DNA of 9,579 nucleotides from an uncultured Atopostipes sp. GTDB taxonomy: Bacteria > Bacillota > Bacilli > Lactobacillales > Carnobacteriaceae_A. Position 1 is the first letter of the stretch; each line of letters opens with the position of its first letter. Of this stretch, positions 5,582-9,579 are shown one piece after another. The position numbers and the translations under genes were made by a program. Location of the stretch: contig CAMYQS010000034.1 of the NCBI GenBank assembly GCA_947296835.1, positions 1 to 9,579 of the forward strand, in the 5' to 3' direction. The notes beneath the pieces are model-generated. The model had not been told where the DNA came from. It ran no database searches and saw only the letters and a list, made by a program, of their open reading frames with translations.

Positions 5582-8500
5582 TTGTCGAATAAGATTAGGT
5601 ACAAAGTGTTCTCTTATCTAGCTTCAATGATTATGTTGCTGAATGTTATTATACCAGCGATTATCCCCATACAAGTTATGGCACAAGAAGCTGCTGAGAG
5701 TATCACGCAAACGATTTCGATAGATGCGAAGAAAGATGACTGGGTAGGTATTGATCCAATTGCTCCATCAGTCGAGGAATATGATGAATCTCTTATTGGA
5801 AACTTACATTTACACAATGATGATGAGTTTCTATATTTTTGGGTAGATGCAAATAATATTCCAAACTGGGGTGACGATGGTCACTACTTGAATATCGCAT
5901 TGCAAGTAAACGATGAGGATTCAGAAAATATTGGAAATCCTTGGGCTTCGAAGTTTGATTATTCGGGGATGGATAACAAACCTCAATATCAACTAGCATT
6001 TAGAATGAGTGAAGATAGCGAAGTAAATGGTGCGGGATTATACGCAGCATCAGACTTTACCAATCCAATTCTAGCTAGCTGGGATGATGCGAAGGGCGCT
6101 GAATTTAGCGTTAATCGTGAAGTTGGTTTTGAAGGGAAGATTCCTTTAGAACATTTAGACTTAGACAACGATGATGCCTTAAGTGCACATGTGGTATTAA
6201 GTGGTAATGGAAACCAACATGGTGCATTTGATGTCATTCCTAAAGTTGAAGAAAACAATAAGGATCATAATACAGAAGGTATAGAAGAGTCTAACGTTCA
6301 ATCTGTTTACACGGCACCTTATACGGTTGTCATTTCAGAAGTGGATGTTACGCCTTTAGAAGAACTGATTGCAACGGCAAAGGCTATCTCAAATGATGAT
6401 GAAAGCTACACAGAGAAATCGTATGCTGATCTAAAAGAAATGATTAAACTCATTAAAGAAGCATTACCGAATGTTAAAACTAGATCACAATTAGCAGAAG
6501 AAATCTCCACGTTACAAAATGCACTGGATGGTTTAGCAAAAGTTGAAGATGAACCTACAGATGAAACGGAAGAACCAAAAGAAGATGAATTAGAAGTTAG
6601 TGATTTGCCTGCAATTGCAGAAGGACACTTCCGTTTAAATTTTGAATCATTACTTCATGATGATCCTGCCCAAAATGGTCTATGGTTATGGGAAGATGTT
6701 CAAACACCTTCAGCTAACTGGGATACTGATGCCATATCATTTGGTGAAGCAGCAACAACAGATTACGGTTATGCGATCGATATTCCGTTAGCTGAAAATC
6801 CAGAGAAAATTGGATTCTTGATTAAATCAATGCAAGGTGCATCAGGGCAAGTAGATGATATGTTTATCGATATTTTAACACCTGAAATGAACGAAGCATG
6901 GGTTACGGCTGATTATGAAATATTCCCTTATGAGCCATTAAAAGCAGAAAACACAATCCGAGTAAACTACTTAGATAGTGATTACGAACAATTAGGTCTA
7001 TGGACTTGGGGAGACGTAGTAACTGCAACAGAGGGTTGGCCAAATGGCGCACACGATATGGCTTCAGACGGCCGTTATGGTGCATATTTTGATTTAGCTA
7101 CTAATGAAAACCCAGGTAGTATTGGTTTTAAATTTTTAGATAAATTAAGTGATGCTCAAACAGGCGATTATTCATTAAATAAATTCGACCACACGCAAAT
7201 TTTCTTACGCGCAGGGGACGATACCGTTTATACGAATCCATACTTTGCGAGTGAAGTTGGCATTGTAAGTGCTGAGATTGTAGCGGCTGACCAATTAGAA
7301 ATTGGTTTCCACTCATTAGAAGATGTTACAGAAGAAATGATTAGGGAAGAGTTAAAATTAGTCAATTCAGATGAAAATGTGGATTTAAAAGATTATACAA
7401 TCACCATGGATACAGAACGAAATGTTGTTATTTTAAAAGGCGCATTTGATTCTGAACAAAGTGCTTACAAAGTTATCTATAACCAACGCGAAATTTTAGT
7501 AAATGTTGGCTGGCGCCTGAAAGATTCACTCTATGCTTATGATGGTGAGCTAGGCTTAGTTTTTGCTGAAGACGGCACACCAACAGTGAAATTATGGTCG
7601 CCAAGTGCAGACAATGTAAATGTTATTTTATACGATAAGAATAATCAAGATGAGATTGTTGAAACGATTGAAATGACAAAAGGAGACCGTGGCGTTTGGG
7701 CAGTTGAGTTAAATGATTCAACTACTGGGTTATCAGATGTTACAGGTTACTTCTACCACTTTGAAATTGACAGAGGCGGAGAAAAAGTTCTAGCGCTTGA
7801 CCCTTATGCTCGTTCAATGGCGCAATGGAGTGATAAGCGAGAAGGACAAAACTACATTGGAAAAGCAGCAATTGTTAATCCAAGTACAATTGGTCCAGAA
7901 TTAGACTATGCAAATATTGAAGGATTTGAAAAACGTGAAGATGGTATTATTTATGAAATCCATGTTCGTGACTTTACGTCAGATCCAGATATCGCGGAGG
8001 AATTAACAAGTAAATTCGGTACTTTTGCGGCATTTGTCGAAAAACTAGACTATATTCAAGATTTAGGTGCAACACACGTTCAATTATTACCAGTGATGAG
8101 TTATTTCTTCGCGGATGAGTTTAACCATGACGAACGCATGACTGATTATGCGGCAGGCGGAACAAACTACAACTGGGGATACGACCCGCAAAGTTACTTT
8201 GCGTTAACCGGTATGTATTCGGAAGATGCAGCGGATCCAGCGAAACGTATTGTAGAATTTAAGAACCTAATTAATGAAATTCACAAGCGTGGTATGGGTG
8301 TCATTTTAGACGTTGTTTATAACCATACAGCTCGTGACTATATCTTTGAAGATTTAGAGCCAAACTACTACCACTTTATGGAAGCTGACGGTACGCCGAA
8401 AACAAACTTTGGTGGTGGACGTTTAGGCACAACGCATGAAATGGCTCGACGGGTATTAGTTGACTCGATTACTTATTGGGTTGAAGAATATAAAATAGAT

Positions 8501-9579
8501 GGCTTCCGTTTTGACATGATGGGTGACCATGATGCAGAGTCGATTCAAAAAGCATATGACGAAGCAGCAGCAATTAATCCAAATGTCTTAATGATTGGTG
8601 AAGGGTGGGTAACATACGCCGGAGATGATGGCGATAATGTACAACCAGCTGACCAAAATTGGATGAAAGATACAAAAGCGGTTGGCTCATTCTCAGATGA
8701 GATGCGTAACGAATTGAAATCAGGATTTGGTAGTGAAGGTGAGCCACGTTTCTTAACAGGTGGTGCTCGTTCAGTTGAAGGGATCTACAACAACTTAACG
8801 GCAAATCCAGGAAACTTTGAAGCAGACGACCCTGGTGACGTTGTTCCTTATATCGCAGCGCATGATAACTTAACCTTACACGATGTTATCGCACAATCGA
8901 TTAAGAAAGATCCAAAAGATCACCAACAAGAAATTCATGAACGGATTCGTTTAGGAAACTTGCTGGTTCTTACGGCACAAGGAACACCATTTATCCATGC
9001 CGGACAAGAATTTGGACGTACAAAACAATTTAGACATCCAGACTTTAAAACGACTGTACCGGCAGATCAAATTCCGGACAAGATTACTTATATGACGGAT
9101 GAAAATGATGAACCATTTGAGTATCCATACTTTGTGCATGATTCCTATGACTCGACGGATGCGGTTAACCGTTTTGAATGGAAAAAAGCGACGAATACTG
9201 AAGCTTACCCAATCAATACAACAACTCGTGCGTATACAAAAGGTTTAATTGAGTTAAGAAGAAGTACGGATGCCTTTAGTAAAGGTACAATGGCAGAAAT
9301 TGATGATATGGTTTCATTGGTACGTGTTCCAGAAATCAAGAAAACAGACTTAGCGATTGTATACCGTGCAGAAGATTCAACAGATGGCCATTATTTTGTT
9401 TTAATCAACTCTGATAACAAAGAAAGACCACTAACCATTCCATTTGATTTATCTGATGGTGAAATTATTGTTGATGCTGAAACGGCTGGAACAACGGCGA
9501 TTACTAATCCAGAAGGCATTTCAGTCGATGGGAACGAAGTAGTGCTGGACGCTTTATCAGCGGCTATTATTCGTGTAGA
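5582..9579 (+). CDS. pulA: Secreted multidomain type I pullulanase (GH13_14), 3' end cut by the window
   Basis: Hydrolyses alpha-1,6 branches of pullulan, starch and glycogen outside the cell. The frame stays open for 1332 codons with no stop before the window end. Order: signal peptide 1-34 (basic start, hydrophobic core, cleavage after VMA); an added beta-rich domain about 45-222 (IDAKKDDWVG, reminiscent of DOMON/CBM9-like glucodextranase domains); FIVAR-like helical module 259-319; acidic linker 320-343; two CBM41 modules about 346-452 and 456-557 (GLWLWEDV, GLWTWGDV); beta domain about 560-640; CBM48-like about 650-745; GH13 catalytic domain from about 787. YNWGYDP (863-869) is the type I pullulanase signature. 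Region I DVVYNH (910-915); II DGFRFD with nucleophile D978; III GEGW with acid/base E1007; IV HDN with D1095. All catalytic residues are present. The last residues (ALSAAIIRV) look like the end of the C-terminal beta domain; any LPXTG anchor lies beyond. Two cre sites upstream imply glucose repression. The symbol is the family name; streptococcal homologues are called spuA/pulA. Confidence 0.95.
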   Translation, partial: MSNKIRYKVFSYLASMIMLLNVIIPAIIPIQVMAQEAAESITQTISIDAKKDDWVGIDPIAPSVEEYDESLIGNLHLHNDDEFLYFWVDANNIPNWGDDGHYLNIALQVNDEDSENIGNPWASKFDYSGMDNKPQYQLAFRMSEDSEVNGAGLYAASDFTNPILASWDDAKGAEFSVNREVGFEGKIPLEHLDLDNDDALSAHVVLSGNGNQHGAFDVIPKVEENNKDHNTEGIEESNVQSVYTAPYTVVISEVDVTPLEELIATAKAISNDDESYTEKSYADLKEMIKLIKEALPNVKTRSQLAEEISTLQNALDGLAKVEDEPTDETEEPKEDELEVSDLPAIAEGHFRLNFESLLHDDPAQNGLWLWEDVQTPSANWDTDAISFGEAATTDYGYAIDIPLAENPEKIGFLIKSMQGASGQVDDMFIDILTPEMNEAWVTADYEIFPYEPLKAENTIRVNYLDSDYEQLGLWTWGDVVTATEGWPNGAHDMASDGRYGAYFDLATNENPGSIGFKFLDKLSDAQTGDYSLNKFDHTQIFLRAGDDTVYTNPYFASEVGIVSAEIVAADQLEIGFHSLEDVTEEMIREELKLVNSDENVDLKDYTITMDTERNVVILKGAFDSEQSAYKVIYNQREILVNVGWRLKDSLYAYDGELGLVFAEDGTPTVKLWSPSADNVNVILYDKNNQDEIVETIEMTKGDRGVWAVELNDSTTGLSDVTGYFYHFEIDRGGEKVLALDPYARSMAQWSDKREGQNYIGKAAIVNPSTIGPELDYANIEGFEKREDGIIYEIHVRDFTSDPDIAEELTSKFGTFAAFVEKLDYIQDLGATHVQLLPVMSYFFADEFNHDERMTDYAAGGTNYNWGYDPQSYFALTGMYSEDAADPAKRIVEFKNLINEIHKRGMGVILDVVYNHTARDYIFEDLEPNYYHFMEADGTPKTNFGGGRLGTTHEMARRVLVDSITYWVEEYKIDGFRFDMMGDHDAESIQKAYDEAAAINPNVLMIGEGWVTYAGDDGDNVQPADQNWMKDTKAVGSFSDEMRNELKSGFGSEGEPRFLTGGARSVEGIYNNLTANPGNFEADDPGDVVPYIAAHDNLTLHDVIAQSIKKDPKDHQQEIHERIRLGNLLVLTAQGTPFIHAGQEFGRTKQFRHPDFKTTVPADQIPDKITYMTDENDEPFEYPYFVHDSYDSTDAVNRFEWKKATNTEAYPINTTTRAYTKGLIELRRSTDAFSKGTMAEIDDMVSLVRVPEIKKTDLAIVYRAEDSTDGHYFVLINSDNKERPLTIPFDLSDGEIIVDAETAGTTAITNPEGISVDGNEVVLDALSAAIIRV

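Noticed and set aside
5614..9139. Several 60-89 residue minus-strand frames opposite the pullulanase
   Set aside because: They are antisense to an uninterrupted 1332-codon gene with recognisable domains along its whole length.
1..9579. CRISPR array, insertion sequence, tRNA, rRNA, origin or attachment site
   Set aside because: No regularly spaced repeats, transposase motifs with flanking inverted repeats, cloverleaf or rRNA-like stretches were seen on either strand.

Overview
The window is an assembled contig fragment from a low-GC Gram-positive bacterium. Evidence is AT-rich coding sequence, strong AGGAGG-type ribosome sites, GTG and TTG starts, CcpA cre operators, and a large secreted pullulanase with FIVAR and tandem CBM41 modules. 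The order Lactobacillales (for example the Carnobacteriaceae/Aerococcaceae side) fits best, but this is inference from gene content. All real genes lie on the + strand.

Layout. Positions 1-78 are not biological: they are a poly-T run followed by a slightly corrupted Illumina/Nextera P7-index-read-2 adapter, ending exactly at the transposase mosaic end. From 79 to 1938 runs a UvrD/Rep-type SF1 helicase whose N-terminus (Walker A) is cut off by the contig end. It is notably AT-rich and its motif V is unusual. Such helicases often sit beside OLD-type nucleases in antiphage modules (Gabija-like), but the partner would lie off the contig. After a short, compositionally distinct gap comes an exported or membrane-anchored protein of unknown function (2056-3031), broken by a one-base frameshift near its 3' end and closed by a strong terminator. 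A new promoter then drives a GTG-started 411-aa protein with a SAP/Rho-N-like element and a very acidic tail (3263-4498). It is followed 45 bases later by a HIRAN-domain protein with a HipA-N-like front half (4544-5380), whose last codons run through a strong intrinsic terminator.

The right half (5582 to the end) is one very large open reading frame: a secreted type I pullulanase (GH13_14). It carries a signal peptide, an extra N-terminal beta-rich domain, a FIVAR-like helical module, an acidic linker, two CBM41 modules, a CBM48-like domain and a complete catalytic domain. It is cut by the window end just as the C-terminal beta domain finishes, so any cell-wall sorting signal is not visible. 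Two sequences matching the CcpA cre consensus lie just upstream, which points to carbon catabolite repression of this alpha-glucan-degrading enzyme.

Taken together, the left half looks like an accessory patch (helicase, HIRAN protein, two unrecognised proteins, one broken gene) next to a carbohydrate-utilisation gene. I see no CRISPR array, insertion sequence, tRNA or rRNA. I cannot demonstrate a new multi-gene system here. The best leads are the helicase with its missing upstream partner and the SAP-like/HIRAN gene pair.
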